Source: Adineta vaga
Lineage: Eukaryota; Rotifera
Length of the DNA stretch: 64,000 nt
Direction: 5' to 3'
NCBI GenBank assembly: GCA_021613535.1
Contig: CP075494.1
Location: forward strand, 2,170,001 to 2,234,000
The notes beneath the pieces are model-generated. The model did no database searches, was not told where the DNA came from, and saw nothing but the letters and a program-made list of their open reading frames with translations. Each line of letters starts with the position of its first letter. The stretch's first letter is position 1. Shown piece after piece: positions 23,347 to 34,932 of the stretch. A program made the position numbers and the translations under genes.

Positions 23347-23951
23347 CATGTCATATCTCAGTGATAATATCACTGGGATTTATCTACCTATATATCTATC
23401 ACGTGGATAGGTAAGTAGACTGATACATAGGTATATGCGCAGATAAATGAAGAGTGCCGTACATGGTTAGGTAGATAGAAAGATAACTGGACAGCTCAAT
23501 ATATGGATAAGTAGATGGATAGTTGTGGATATGGTTATATAGATAGATAGATAGGTGGATAGTTTATTATATGGATAGATAGATGGATAGTGCATTTTAG
23601 GATTAGGTAGATAGATAGATACATAGCACAATATATGGATAGATAACTCACCCATCTACCTATCTATCTATCTATCTATCTACGTAACTAATCATATCCA
23701 CAACTATCCATCTATCTATCCATATACTCACCCACCTATCTATCTAACTAATCATATCCACAACTATCCATATACTGAACTATCCACCTATCTATCTATC
23801 TATCTGACTAACCAAATCCATAACTAATCGTCTATCTATCCCTCTGCCTACCCATGTACCCATCTATCTATGTATCGTTCTACACAGCTATCTCCCTGAT
23901 AGGTATATAGCTAGATAAATCCTAGTGATAATATCACTGAGATATGACATG
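23347..23951. mobile_element. 605-bp inverted-repeat element with GATA/TATC core
   Basis: Terminal inverted repeats of about 40 bp: the left starts CATGTCATATCTCAGTGATA; the right is its reverse complement, ending TGAGATATGACATG, with two or three mismatches. Each arm contains the small palindrome AGTGATAATATCACT. The interior is built of degenerate GATA-type repeats in the left half and TATC-type repeats in the right half, so the whole unit can fold on itself. No transposase. It resembles a MITE in which a microsatellite has expanded. Confidence 0.8.
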
Positions 23952-24335
23952 TATTGTTGAATATATTTCTCAAACTTTTAGAATTTGAAAATCTTGCAGA
24001 ATAAATTGATTTTTCTATTGATTGTGTCATATTATAATATTTTTACGAAAGTTACTTTGTTTTCAAAGAGAAAAACTTCATTTTTCCAGAGATTCTAAAA
24101 CATCAGCTATCAAATTAGTTTTTTTCTCTTTTATAACAACTTTAATTAAAAGAAGTGTGAAAATACAGAAAAGAAAATTAATTTTTTTCTTTTTATCTGC
24201 TTTTGTAATATTCGCAAGATGACTGGGTGCAATACTAATTTGATTTTTGATGATTATGTTCGTATCAAGCATAAAATATTCAAAGAATAGAATGAGAAAA
24301 GGAAACTCCCTTGAACATTTTTAAAAATATCAAAA

Positions 24336-25828
24336 ATGCTTCGAACATGCATTTTTTCCTCGATCTTTTCTGTCATTAGTTGTATTTTACTTAGTAAAAT
24401 AGACAATTTTATAATGATTGGAAATATTTATGGAATTCTATTGAATAAAACTAGAGATGCATGTATTTGTGAAATGATTAATTCAAATAATTCTATATCA
24501 GCATTGAATTATTATTTAAATAATCAAACGTGTCAATTATTTTCTTTACATATAACTTCAATTTATATTCAATATAATCTCAATGCTTCTCTTTTATTCA
24601 TCAATCAATCAAACCTAACTATTGAATTAGGTAAGTTAATTTTATAAAAACATATCGAAAATGTTTTCGTTCATATTTAAATAAAGTCAAATTGACTATG
24701 GTTCATTCTGCAAATAAAATTAGAAGATACTATACAAAGTATCAGTCATTATTTCATACATGTGTTATTGTCTTTTAGTACCAACAATCGTACGACCAAA
24801 GTTGTGTCCAACAGCTGTTTGGAATCCAAATGCTACAACAATTGCTGGATCCGCCAGCGGTAATAGTGGGTCAACTTCTTCGCAACTGAATAACCCATTT
24901 GATATTATTGTCGATTCAGCATTGAACGTATATGTATCAGATTTTTTAAATTATCGTGTTATGAAATGGTCCAATGGTAGTACAAATGGCACAATTTTTG
25001 GCCCACAACTTGGATTTGGCACAAATCTAGATACACAACATTTGAATACTGTGACAGCATTATATTTAGATCCGACTGAGTCAAATTTGTACATATCAGA
25101 CACGTTCAACTGTCGTATTCTGAGATGTAATATCATATCGAATAATGTTACAATTGTTGTTGGGGGCTCAGGATGTGGTTCTTCATTAAACACTTTTTAT
25201 TGGTGTGATGGAATACATGTTGATAGTCAGTTTTCATAATTTAAATTATTCAATTTCATTTATTTTCTTTTTGTTACCAATAGGATTTGGTTATATTTAT
25301 GTTTCAGACTATGGTAATCATCGAGTGCTTAAATTTCCTCCGAACTCAAATTCTTCTACAAACGGTACCATAGTTGCTGGAACTGGTGTTATAGGTAATG
25401 CCTTGAATCAATTAAATACACCTGGTGGTATTTATGTTGATGAATCTGATAACGATGCATTATACGTTGTCGATCGCATGAATCATCGCGTTGTGAAATG
25501 GCTTTTGAACGGCACAAATATTACAGTCGTCGCGGGTGGTAATACTGCTGGTACATCATATACCCAATTAAACAATCCAAGGTATGCTTATGTTGACTCG
25601 TTTGGTACAGTCTATGTTAGTGATACTGATAATCACAGAATAATGAAATGGCCAAAAAATGCAAGGAATGGAACATTAGTGGTAGGTATCACTGGTGTCA
25701 TTGGTGTCACACCGTCGCGATTACACAATCCCTATGGAGTTCGACTGGACAAAGATGGAAACTTGTACGTTGTTGATCAAGCGAATGGTCGCGTTCAACG
25801 ATTTATGATTGACAATACGTCTTGTTAG
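24336..25828 (+). CDS. PAN-like plus NHL repeat secreted protein
   Basis: Three exons: 24336-24630, 24779-25225, 25284-25828, GT-AG with phase 1 at both junctions, 428 aa. Exon 1 encodes a signal peptide (MLRTCIFSSIFSVISCILL) and a small cysteine module (CICEMINSNN ... CQLFSL) like a PAN/apple domain. Exons 2 and 3 encode NHL blades, with VSDFLNYRVMKW, ISDTFNCRILRC, VSDYGNHRVLKF, VDRMNHRVVKW, VSDTDNHRIMKW and VDQANGRVQRF. It ends after the last blade without a membrane anchor. The layout and intron phases match the gene at 12079-14534 but introns are short (148 and 58 nt). Probably extracellular; ligand unknown. A TG-rich palindrome follows about 260 bp downstream. Confidence 0.85.
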
Positions 25829-26091
25829 AAGCTTCTTTTGCCTTTCTACAGAAGACTTGTCTAAAAATACAATATTTTGAAATAAAATCAGTATCTTGTC
25901 GGTTTGACGTATTGTCTTTTCCTTATTTCGCTTATAACGCGTAACTCTCAATTGATTTTCCAACAAAGTGAAAACAGAAATGAAGGTGCATTGTATATAA
26001 AGATCGTTTGCGTCTAGTGAAGACGTTTTCTAAGACTTTAATGTAAAAATGAGCAAAGATATTCAAAACTTTCAATCTTTATTAGCTTCCC

Positions 26092-26138
26092 ATCTTGAAG
26101 GTGTGCAGACACAGGCATTTGCATCCGCATCCACACCC
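26092..26138. repeat. TG-rich palindrome family copy
   Basis: ATCTTGAAGGTGTGCAGACA then GCATCCGCATCCACACCC. About 260 bp past the NHL gene stop. Confidence 0.7.
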
Positions 26139-26807
26139 TTTTATAACTCGTATTTTGTCAATCGCATTAATATGAATTATATAATTTCTCGTACAAATCG
26201 TGTTTTTAAATTGTCCATTTCTCTAATAGTTTTGCGACATGTTATATGTTTATCAGGAATCGTATTTTTATATTTCGATACAATTGTCTTTTTCGAATTT
26301 ATATTCATCGATTAGAAATATTTTCCTTTACAAAAAGAAATTTTCATAGAAGATAAATTCAGTCATCGAAAGAATATTTAATCATAACAAATTACATTAC
26401 TGAATATGTAAAAAAAATATTATTTTCTTTGATTTTAAATTAAAATTAAAGAAGAATAAATATGTTTAAATCAAAATAAAAAATCGATTTGTTAATATTT
26501 CAAAGTTATAAAAATACCTGTGCTTTTACGACACAAAATATGCTTTTGTGTATTTACATCAATAGGCACATGGTATAGATTTACCTTTTGTTTTTCATCA
26601 ATATTCACTTTTTGATGACTATAAGCTGATTATTCGATAAAGTATCAATAAGTAAAAATACATTGACGTATGTGACTATCGATCGTCAACTGATCATTTG
26701 CGAAAGAAAAACAAAAATATTCTCCCCTAATATATATATTGTGTATCATAATCATTCATACGTAAAAGACAAGAAATCTTAAACATTGATTATAGATTAC
26801 AATAAAT

Positions 26808-29800
26808 ATGGAAATTCAAATTGAAAATAATATGATTGATGTTTCAAGCAATGCTTCGATTCCTTTCGAAAGTTCAAACGAGCCGGACTATTTGGATGAT
26901 TTACCAGAGAAATCAAAAGACAAGTATGTTTCATTTAGTTAATATTTCCAAACTATTCATTTTCTTCAAGTTTTTGTTCATGCATTTCAACACCAATTAA
27001 GATAACAATTTCAATTGGAATATTTACAACTTTAGCCATGTTAATCGGTATTCTTATTGTTTGTTTTGCATCACCAAAGCCACCAAGTATGTTAATTTTA
27101 TATATAATTAAAGTATAAATATCTTCTTTTATAGATAAAACATGTCGATACATTATCAAATCAGAAGCTCAAACTTCAATCAATGCCGATTCTCGACCAA
27201 ATGGAATTGCCCTTGGTGATTTAAATAATGATGGTCAAATTGATATAATTACTGCAAATTCTGGTTCAAATAAAATTGGAATATTTCTTCGCGAAAATTC
27301 TCAGACATTTACAAATCAAATCATCTATTCAACTGGAATGAATTCTCAACCATATTCAGTAACTATTAGTGATTTTAATCATGATCAACAATTAGATATT
27401 GCTGTTGCTAATTATGGTACAAATAATATTGGTATTTTCTTTGGATTAGGTAATGGATCATTGAGATTTTATCAAAACTTTCCTCTTGGATCATCTCGTC
27501 CAGTATGGATTGATCATGGTGATTTAAATAATGATACATTCATTGATTTAGTTACACTTAATTATGGTACAAATAATATTGGCATTTTATTTGGCGATGA
27601 AAATGGAAATTTTGCTCAACAATTCACTTATTCAAATGGATTTGATTCTGATTCATCTTCATTAATGATTAAAGATCTTAATAATGATCATAATCTGGAT
27701 ATTATTGTTACGAATTATGGAACAGATAATGTTGGCATCTTCTATGGATTTGGTGATGGAAGATTTAGAAATCAAATTCTACTGAATACTGGTAAGAATT
27801 CTCATCCATATTCAGTTGCTGTGAATGATTTGAATAATGATAAACATATGGATATTGTTGTTAGTTATTCTGGTACAAATCAAATTGGTGTCTTTCTAGG
27901 TATTGATAATGAAAGTTTTACAAAAGCAAATATCTATGCAACAGGAAAGAATTCTTTACCTTTATCTGTTGTGATTGGTGATATTAATAATGATCAACAT
28001 CTTGATATTGTTGTTGGAAATCATGATATTCCAAATATTGGTGTTTTTCAAGGAGATGGAACGGGTTTGTTCTCTGATGAAAGGATATTCTATACAAATA
28101 ATGATTGTAATCCGTATTTAATTATTACGAGTGATTTCAATAATGACAGTCAATTAGATATTGCTATTGTTAATTATGATTATAATTATCTTGATATTGT
28201 TTTGATACATAAAAATTATGCTTATGCTGATCAAATTACCTATAAAACAACTGGCCTTGGTCTTGGTTCTTCTCCTGGTGGAATTACAATTGCTGATTTT
28301 AATAATGATACTCATTTAGATATGGCTGTGGCTAATTATGGAATACATAGTATTGGAGTTTTTCTTGCCAACGATCATGGTAGCTTTTTAAATCAAATAA
28401 CTTATTCAACTGGTTCGGGTACAGGACCATGGTCAATTGCAAGTGGAGATTTCAATAATGATCAACAACTAGATATTGTTGTTGCAAACTATGATGGAAA
28501 TAGTATAAGTGTATTATTTGGTAATGGAAATGGTGAATTTTCGAATCTAACAACTTATTCAACTGGATCTGGTTCTGTTCCATATGCTGTTAAGATTGGT
28601 GATGCTAATAATGATAGTCACTTAGATATTGTTGTTGCTAATAGTGGTAGTCATACCATTGGTATCTTTTTGAGCTTTGGTAATGGAAGTTTTTTAAGTC
28701 AAAAAACATATTTAACTGGAAGTAATTCTCGACCGCATGATGTTATTGTTATTGATGTTAATAATGATACAATCCTTGATATAATTGCAGCTAATTATGG
28801 AACTAGTGACATAAGTGTTTTTATTGGTGAAGGTAATGGTAATTTTTCGAATCCCATTACTTATTCGACTGGAACTGATTCTGGTCCATCATCTCTTACT
28901 TATGGTGATCTAAATGGAGACAATTTACTTGATATTGTAATCGCTGATCCTTATCTAAGTCAATTAGGAGTTTTATTTGGATATAATAATGGTACTTTCG
29001 TATTAACAAGTACGTATTCAACTGGAAGCGGTTCTAGTCCAGGCTCCGTAACAATTGCTGACATTAATCATGATCAACAACTTGATATAATTGTTGCAAA
29101 CCGTTACTCGAACAACATCAATATTTATATTGGAAATAATAATGGAAATTTTTCGTTTCAAAAAAGTTATTCAACTGGAATAAATTCTCAACCATATTTT
29201 GTTACTGTTACTGATTTTAACAAAGATGATCGAGCTGATATTGCTGTTGCCAATTATGGAACCAGTAATATTGGTATTTTCATAGGATATAATGATAGTA
29301 GTTTTACTGATCAAACGATTTATTCAACTGACGATATATTTAAGTCTAATCCTCAATCTGTTATTGCTGGATATTTGAATAATGACCTTCAATTAGATAT
29401 TGTGGTCGCTAATTATTATAGTAGTTGTGTCGACATTTTTCTAGGATATAAAAATGGTAGTTTTTCAAATCCAATTACTTATTCAACAGGAACTGGTTCT
29501 GGACCAAATTTTGCTACTGTTGGTGATTTAAATAATGATAAACAATTAGATCTTATTGTTGCAAATTATGATGCGGGTAGTATCGGAATTTTTTTTGGCT
29601 ATGGGAATGGAACATTTTCTAATCAATTCACTTATTCAACAGGGAGTAATTCTAAACCATATTCTCTTGGTGTTGGTGATGTTGATAATAATACAAACTT
29701 GGATGTTGTTGTTGTGAATTCTGCGACAAATAGTATTGGAATTTTTCTTGGGCAAGGTTATGGAAATCTATCCAATCAAATAACTCATCTCATTGACGAT

Positions 29801-32515
29801 TGTAACAGTCCACGGACGATGGCTATTGGAAATCTTGATAATGATGAGTGTTTAGATATCGTAGTCATCTGTAAATCTTCGAACACTATGCATATTCTTT
29901 TTGGTGATTGCAATAGTTCTTTCTTGGATCAAACCATGTATCTAATTGGTATTGGTATGGAACCAAATAGTCTTGCCATTGGTGATCTGAATAATGATAC
30001 TTATTTAGATATAGTTGTGACCACATATTATGGTCGTAATATGTATGTTTTCTTTGGATCTAACAATGGAACTTTTCAAAATGTGGCAATTTATTCAACT
30101 GGTAGTGGTTCTCGACCATGTGCGTGTGGTATTACAGATTGGAATGATGATCATATTTTAGATATTATTGTTAGTAATTGTAACACAAATAATATAGTTT
30201 TATTTAAAGGATATGGAAATGAAACATTTTCTCTTGAACAAAACTATACAACTGGTATAGAATCATCTCCAATATCAATTGCATTTGGTTATTTTAATGA
30301 TGACAATCTTATTGATATTGTTGTTGCTAATTCTGAAAGCAATACTATGGGTATTTTCTTAGGTTATACTTATATGAATGGTAAACGTGAATCAATATAT
30401 TCAACAGGATCATCTTCTCAAGTACGAGCACTCGCACTTGCTGATTTTGATAATAATACTTATTTAGATATTGTTATGACAAATTATGGATTAGATAATG
30501 TTGGTATTCTTTTAGGACATATTAATGTAACTTTTCCATTGCAAACAACATTTTCAACTGGTACTTTATCATATCCAACTTCACTTGCTGTTGATGATCT
30601 TGATAATGATGGAAAATTAGATGTTATAATTGCCAATTCTGCTACTGAAAATGTTCTTATTTATTATGGATATGAAAATGATAGTTTTATCAATTCACAT
30701 ACGTATTCAACTAGTGTTGGTTCATCACCACAATCATTGGCTATCGGTGATTTTAATAATGATAAGAAACTTGATATTGCTGTTGTTAATATTGGTACAA
30801 ATAATATTTTCACAATGATGAAATATGATATTGGCGCATTTAGAAAACAAATAACATACTCTACTGGTATAGATTCTTCTCCAAGCTCAGTAAAGGTTGC
30901 TGATTTTAATAATGATGGCCAATTTGATTTTGTTGTTATTAACAGGGGTAATAGTAATATTGGTGTTTCTCTTGGTCAAATCGATGGTAACTTTTCTAGT
31001 CAAACAACATATTCAACTGGCTATCAATCAAATCCATGGGCAATCACAATTGCTGATCTGAATAAAGACACCTATTCGGATATCATTGTTAGTAATTTCT
31101 GGGGTAATAATGTCGGCATTTATCTTGGTCTTGGTGATGGAACATTTTCTAATCAAATAACTTGTTCAACTGGCTATTATTCATCACCATCCGATACTGC
31201 TGTTGGTCATTTCAATAATGATAATCATATAGATATTGTTGTTGCTCTTCAATATAGCTATTCAATAGGTATTTTGTATGGATATAGTAATGGTACTTTT
31301 TCCTATGAAAGGAGTTATTCCACAGGCGATTCATCATATCCGTCATCAGTAGCTACTGATGATTTTAACAAAGATGGATATTTAGATATTGTTGTTGCCA
31401 ATTATGGACGTTATAACATATATTTATTCCAAGGATCTAGAGATGGTACTTTTGTACATGTAATGATTTTATCAACTGGTATTGATTCAACGCCTCTATC
31501 ACTTGTTATTGCTGATTTTAATCAAGATTCTTTATTGGATATTGCTATTGGTAATGCTGGTACAGATAATATTGGAATATTTTTTGGAAATACAAATGGT
31601 ACATTTCTTGATCAAACAACTCTTTCCACAGGCAAAGGTTCTGCTCCATATGGAATTGCTGTCGGTGATTTGAATAATGACAATCAATTAGATATTGCTG
31701 TTGCTAATTATGGCTATGGTAATTTAGGAATTTTTCTTGGATGTAATAATGGGAGTTACTTTAGTCAAATAACTTATACAACTGGTGATTATTCTCAACC
31801 ATGGGATGTAGCTATTGCTGACTTTGATAAAGATAATCGTCTAGATATTATTATTGCCAATTTAGGTACTGATAATGTTGGTGTATTTTATGGATATGTT
31901 CTTGAAGATTATCTAAGTGCACCATCTTATTCCATTGGATCATCTTCACAACCAACATCAATTGCAGTTGGAGATTTTAATCTTGATATGAAATTAGATG
32001 TTGTGATTACAGATAATGCAACAAATAATATCATGATTTTATTTGGATCAGGTTATGGAACGTTTGTTAGTGAAATTATCTATTCAACTGGTCATAATTC
32101 TCATCCATGTTCAGTAACTGTTGCTGATCTTAATAATGATCAACAATTAGATATCATTGTAGCAAATTCTGGTACAAATAATATTGGTATTTTCTTAGCC
32201 AATGGAAGTGGAACATTTGCATATCAAATCACATATTTTACTGGTATTCGTTCTCAACCCAACTCCATTGCAATTTTAGATTTTAATAATGACACTTATT
32301 TGGATATTGCCGTTGCTAATTATGGTTCAAATAATATTCTCATCCTTTTTGGTTTTGGCAATGGAAGTTTTGGAGAACAAATAATATTTAATAGTGGTTA
32401 TCGTTCATATCCATATTCACTTAGCATAGGCGATATTAATCATGATAATTTAACGGATATTATTGCAACAAATAATGGATATGGAAATATTGATATTATT
32501 ATGAGAACTTGTTAA
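26808..32515 (+). CDS. Giant FG-GAP/VCBS repeat membrane protein
   Basis: Three exons: 26808-26923, 26971-27086, 27135-32515, GT-AG with consistent phases (2, then 1), introns of 47 and 48 nt, 1870 aa. Exon 1 encodes an acidic N-terminus (MEIQIENNMIDVSSNAS). Exon 2 encodes one hydrophobic helix (IGIFTTLAMLIGILIVCF, about residues 55-72), so the protein is a type II membrane protein with the large part outside. Exon 3 holds 35 tandem repeats of about 50 residues, each with a DxNxDxxxD calcium-loop motif (e.g. DFNNDTHLDMAVANYG) and a NIGIFxGxGNGxF strand. A few units have lost one loop acid (GYLNND, GNLDND). FG-GAP repeats form integrin-like propellers that bind Ca2+ and ligands; 35 units would make about five propellers. 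Adhesion is a plausible role but unproved. Confidence 0.9.
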
Positions 32516-32728
32516 TAGAATATCTTTTTTTCTCTTTTCTTAATAAACATTCTTATATATTCGAGTATATTTTCAGTTAGTAATAAGTCAAACTACAAAT
32601 GAAATATGAAATAGATATAATTAATCTTGCTATAGTGCATGTCGAGCGATTTTATTATAAGAAAGCTTCAAAATATCTTTAAGATCAAAATTCATTTAAA
32701 TAGATTTGATAACATTCAATCCTATATT

Positions 32729-32802
32729 ATGGGTGTGGGTGTGGATGAGAGTGCAGATAACTAATGAACATCCATCCACACCTACACCCACACCCTCAAG
32801 AT
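32729..32802. repeat. TG-rich palindrome family copy
   Basis: TATGGGTGTGGGTGTGGATG then CACACCTACACCCACACCCT and CAAGAT. About 210 bp past the FG-GAP gene stop. Confidence 0.85.
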
Positions 32803-33782
32803 GCGTGTTGTGTTAAGAAGCACAAGAAATTTTCTTTCTCTGTATCATATTTGACTAAAGTCTAGCGACATCTTTCATTTATTGCTAAAAATAAAGTTTC
32901 TTGTTTTGTATCTGTAACATTAAATGTTTCGAAATATCTCTTTGAATATGCCTTTTTTATGATTAAAACTAAATTTTAACTATCTTTCTCTCACAATTGG
33001 TTTATCCATAGAATATCAAAGTTATTTCTTCATATTTTTCTCAGACATTTATCTTATTAGACTCTACCATAAACCTATGAAAATCTCTAAAAACCAAATT
33101 ATATAATTATTTTCTTCATTTACGTCATATCATGAAATTCTAAACGCGTCTCAGTTATTCATTGCATCTGTAAGTATGACAGATCATATCAGTATAAATC
33201 ATAATGATACACGTTATTCTCTGGGTATGATTCATTCCAATGAGTGTTCCTGTTTTTTTTCTTTAATATCGCTTTTTGCAATGTCATTCTATCAACGCAA
33301 ATAAATACATATATATATATATATATATATATACATTTTATTTTTTTGTAAAGTAATTTCTAACGTTACATTTTGAACTCGCATATTCATTATTGGGGTA
33401 TGTAATTGACTAGGTTGTTTTTTTCATAACATGCTTTATAGTACGGTCTTTGTTTCTCAAGGAAGATATCTAAACGATCCTCTCGATTTTTATGCTGTTA
33501 GTTTAGATAGACGTTTCATTCACTGTAACTTGACAAACCCTCTAAAATCTATTTTGAAGAAGCCTTAATAATTTTTTTGAATATACGACTTATTACAAAC
33601 TATCCCATAACAGGTTCGTATCGTGAAAGAAGAAAGTCGTATAATATTTTAATACAAAACATAAATGAAGGAAAAAAACATGTAACTTGCTGATGTGTTA
33701 TTATTTACATGCACGTGATAAATCTAATTTGAATGATTAGTGAACAGTGAAAATAATAGATTTTTCCTTGTTTTTTTACAGC
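32803..33782. other. Intergenic with (TA)n tract
   Basis: AT-rich spacer. A pure AT dinucleotide tract runs at about 33309-33334. A TTTTTTTACAG just before 33782 looks like a splice acceptor, so a 5' UTR exon of the next gene may lie here. Confidence 0.4.
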
Positions 33783-34598
33783 ATGATATCATTGAAGCAA
33801 CCCGCAGTTTTTCTTACTCACGGAGCTGGTCCTTGTTGGTTTGTAGATGGCAATGATTTTCCACACTTTGCCGACATCGACAAAAATAGCGCCGGTGCAA
33901 AATGGTTTCGACAATTACCTCACCAACTCGGTCAAAACGAACAAAATAAACCAAAAGCAATTCTGCTAGTTACTGCTCATTGGGAAACCAATGGTGTCGT
34001 TAATATTAGTGCACAAAGTCAACATACAGATTTATATTATGATTATGGTGGCTTTCCAAAAGAGACATATGAAATAAAATTTCAACCAAAAGGCGACCTT
34101 CAATTATCTCAACAGGTTTTCGAGTTATTACAAAACTCAGGTATTAATGCTGTGCTCAATTCGAAACGAAATTTTGATCACGGTGTGTTTATTCCATTGA
34201 AATTGATGTATCCGAATGCTGATATTCCTGTTGTTAGTATGTCCATTCTCAATACATACTCACCTGAACAGCATATTGCTATAGGCAAAGCCCTATCCCC
34301 TTTACGAGAACAAGGTGTATTGATAATTGGCTCTGGATCAATCACTCATGGACGAGCTTCTGGCGAGCAAAGCAATGCGTTTGTCGATGCAGTTACAAAT
34401 TCTTTACAGACATTATCAGAAAACGAAAGACAGGATGTATTGATCAATTGGACTAAATTACCTTACGCGCGAGAAAATCATGGTCGTGAAGATCATTTAG
34501 TTCCCTTACATGTGATTACAGGAGTTGCTGGTCAAGATAGATGTCAAATATTAAATCCACATTTATCAAAGTCACTAGCAGCATACTCATTTTCATAA
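33783..34598 (+). CDS. 4,5-DOPA extradiol dioxygenase-like (LigB family)
   Basis: A 271-aa protein of the LigB/DODA (YgiD-like) class III extradiol dioxygenase family. It opens aromatic rings of catechols such as DOPA using a non-haem metal. Conserved parts are THGAGP near the N-terminus (metal-ligand histidine), TAHWET, FDHGVFIPLKLMYP (catalytic histidine), IIGSGSITH and ENHGREDHLVPLHV. The length is normal for the family. I chose ATG 33783 (MISLKQPAVFLTHG) because an upstream in-frame ATG at 33747 would add a stretch that includes a probable splice acceptor (TTTTTACAG) and no conserved residue. The coding part has no intron, and the family is common in bacteria, fungi and plants, so horizontal origin is possible. 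A convergent receptor gene follows. Confidence 0.9.
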   Translation: MISLKQPAVFLTHGAGPCWFVDGNDFPHFADIDKNSAGAKWFRQLPHQLGQNEQNKPKAILLVTAHWETNGVVNISAQSQHTDLYYDYGGFPKETYEIKFQPKGDLQLSQQVFELLQNSGINAVLNSKRNFDHGVFIPLKLMYPNADIPVVSMSILNTYSPEQHIAIGKALSPLREQGVLIIGSGSITHGRASGEQSNAFVDAVTNSLQTLSENERQDVLINWTKLPYARENHGREDHLVPLHVITGVAGQDRCQILNPHLSKSLAAYSFS

Positions 34599-34814
34599 CT
34601 CTTTATTAGTATTGGATCCAATAGTGTTGAAAGATTAATCACCTTTTTTTTCTTTCTATTGGTATATTTTTATTCTGAAATATAATGAAGAATTGAACCA
34701 GGCACTCTCCTAGAGTAATATCCACCTCTTTCTTAGATTCGCACACATACTCTAAAAAAATCGATTTCGAATAAGATGTTCGTAAAGAATGTAGATATTC
34801 GTCAATTATGGATT

Positions 34815-34870
34815 TAGAGGGTGTGGGTGTGAAAGAAGAAGCGATACACCCACACCCACACACTCAAGAT
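34815..34870. repeat. TG-rich palindrome copy between convergent genes
   Basis: TAGAGGGTGTGGGTGTGAAA, loop AGAAGAAGCGATAC, then ACCCACACCCACACACTCAA. It lies 217 bp past the dioxygenase stop and 63 bp past the receptor stop on the other strand. Confidence 0.9.
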
Positions 34871-34932
34871 TTTTTTATATTACGAAAGTTCAGATGTTTT
34901 TGAAAAGAAGTGACCGCGATCGATAAAGTTTG

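Larger units (their letters stand above)
22172..24335. other. Gene-poor stretch with repeats
   Basis: No convincing coding sequence. It contains two TG-rich palindromes and the GATA-filled inverted-repeat element described separately. Confidence 0.5.

Noticed and set aside
23400-23900. CRISPR-like or satellite array
   Set aside because: The repeats are 4-bp degenerate microsatellite units between inverted termini, without regular spacers.
26049-26315. 88-codon frame starting MSKDIQNFQSLLASH
   Set aside because: Runs straight through a TG-rich palindrome and into AT-rich hydrophobic translation; no support as a gene.
30630-31673. Plus-strand frames inside the FG-GAP exon
   Set aside because: Out-of-frame shadows of a strongly repetitive coding sequence.
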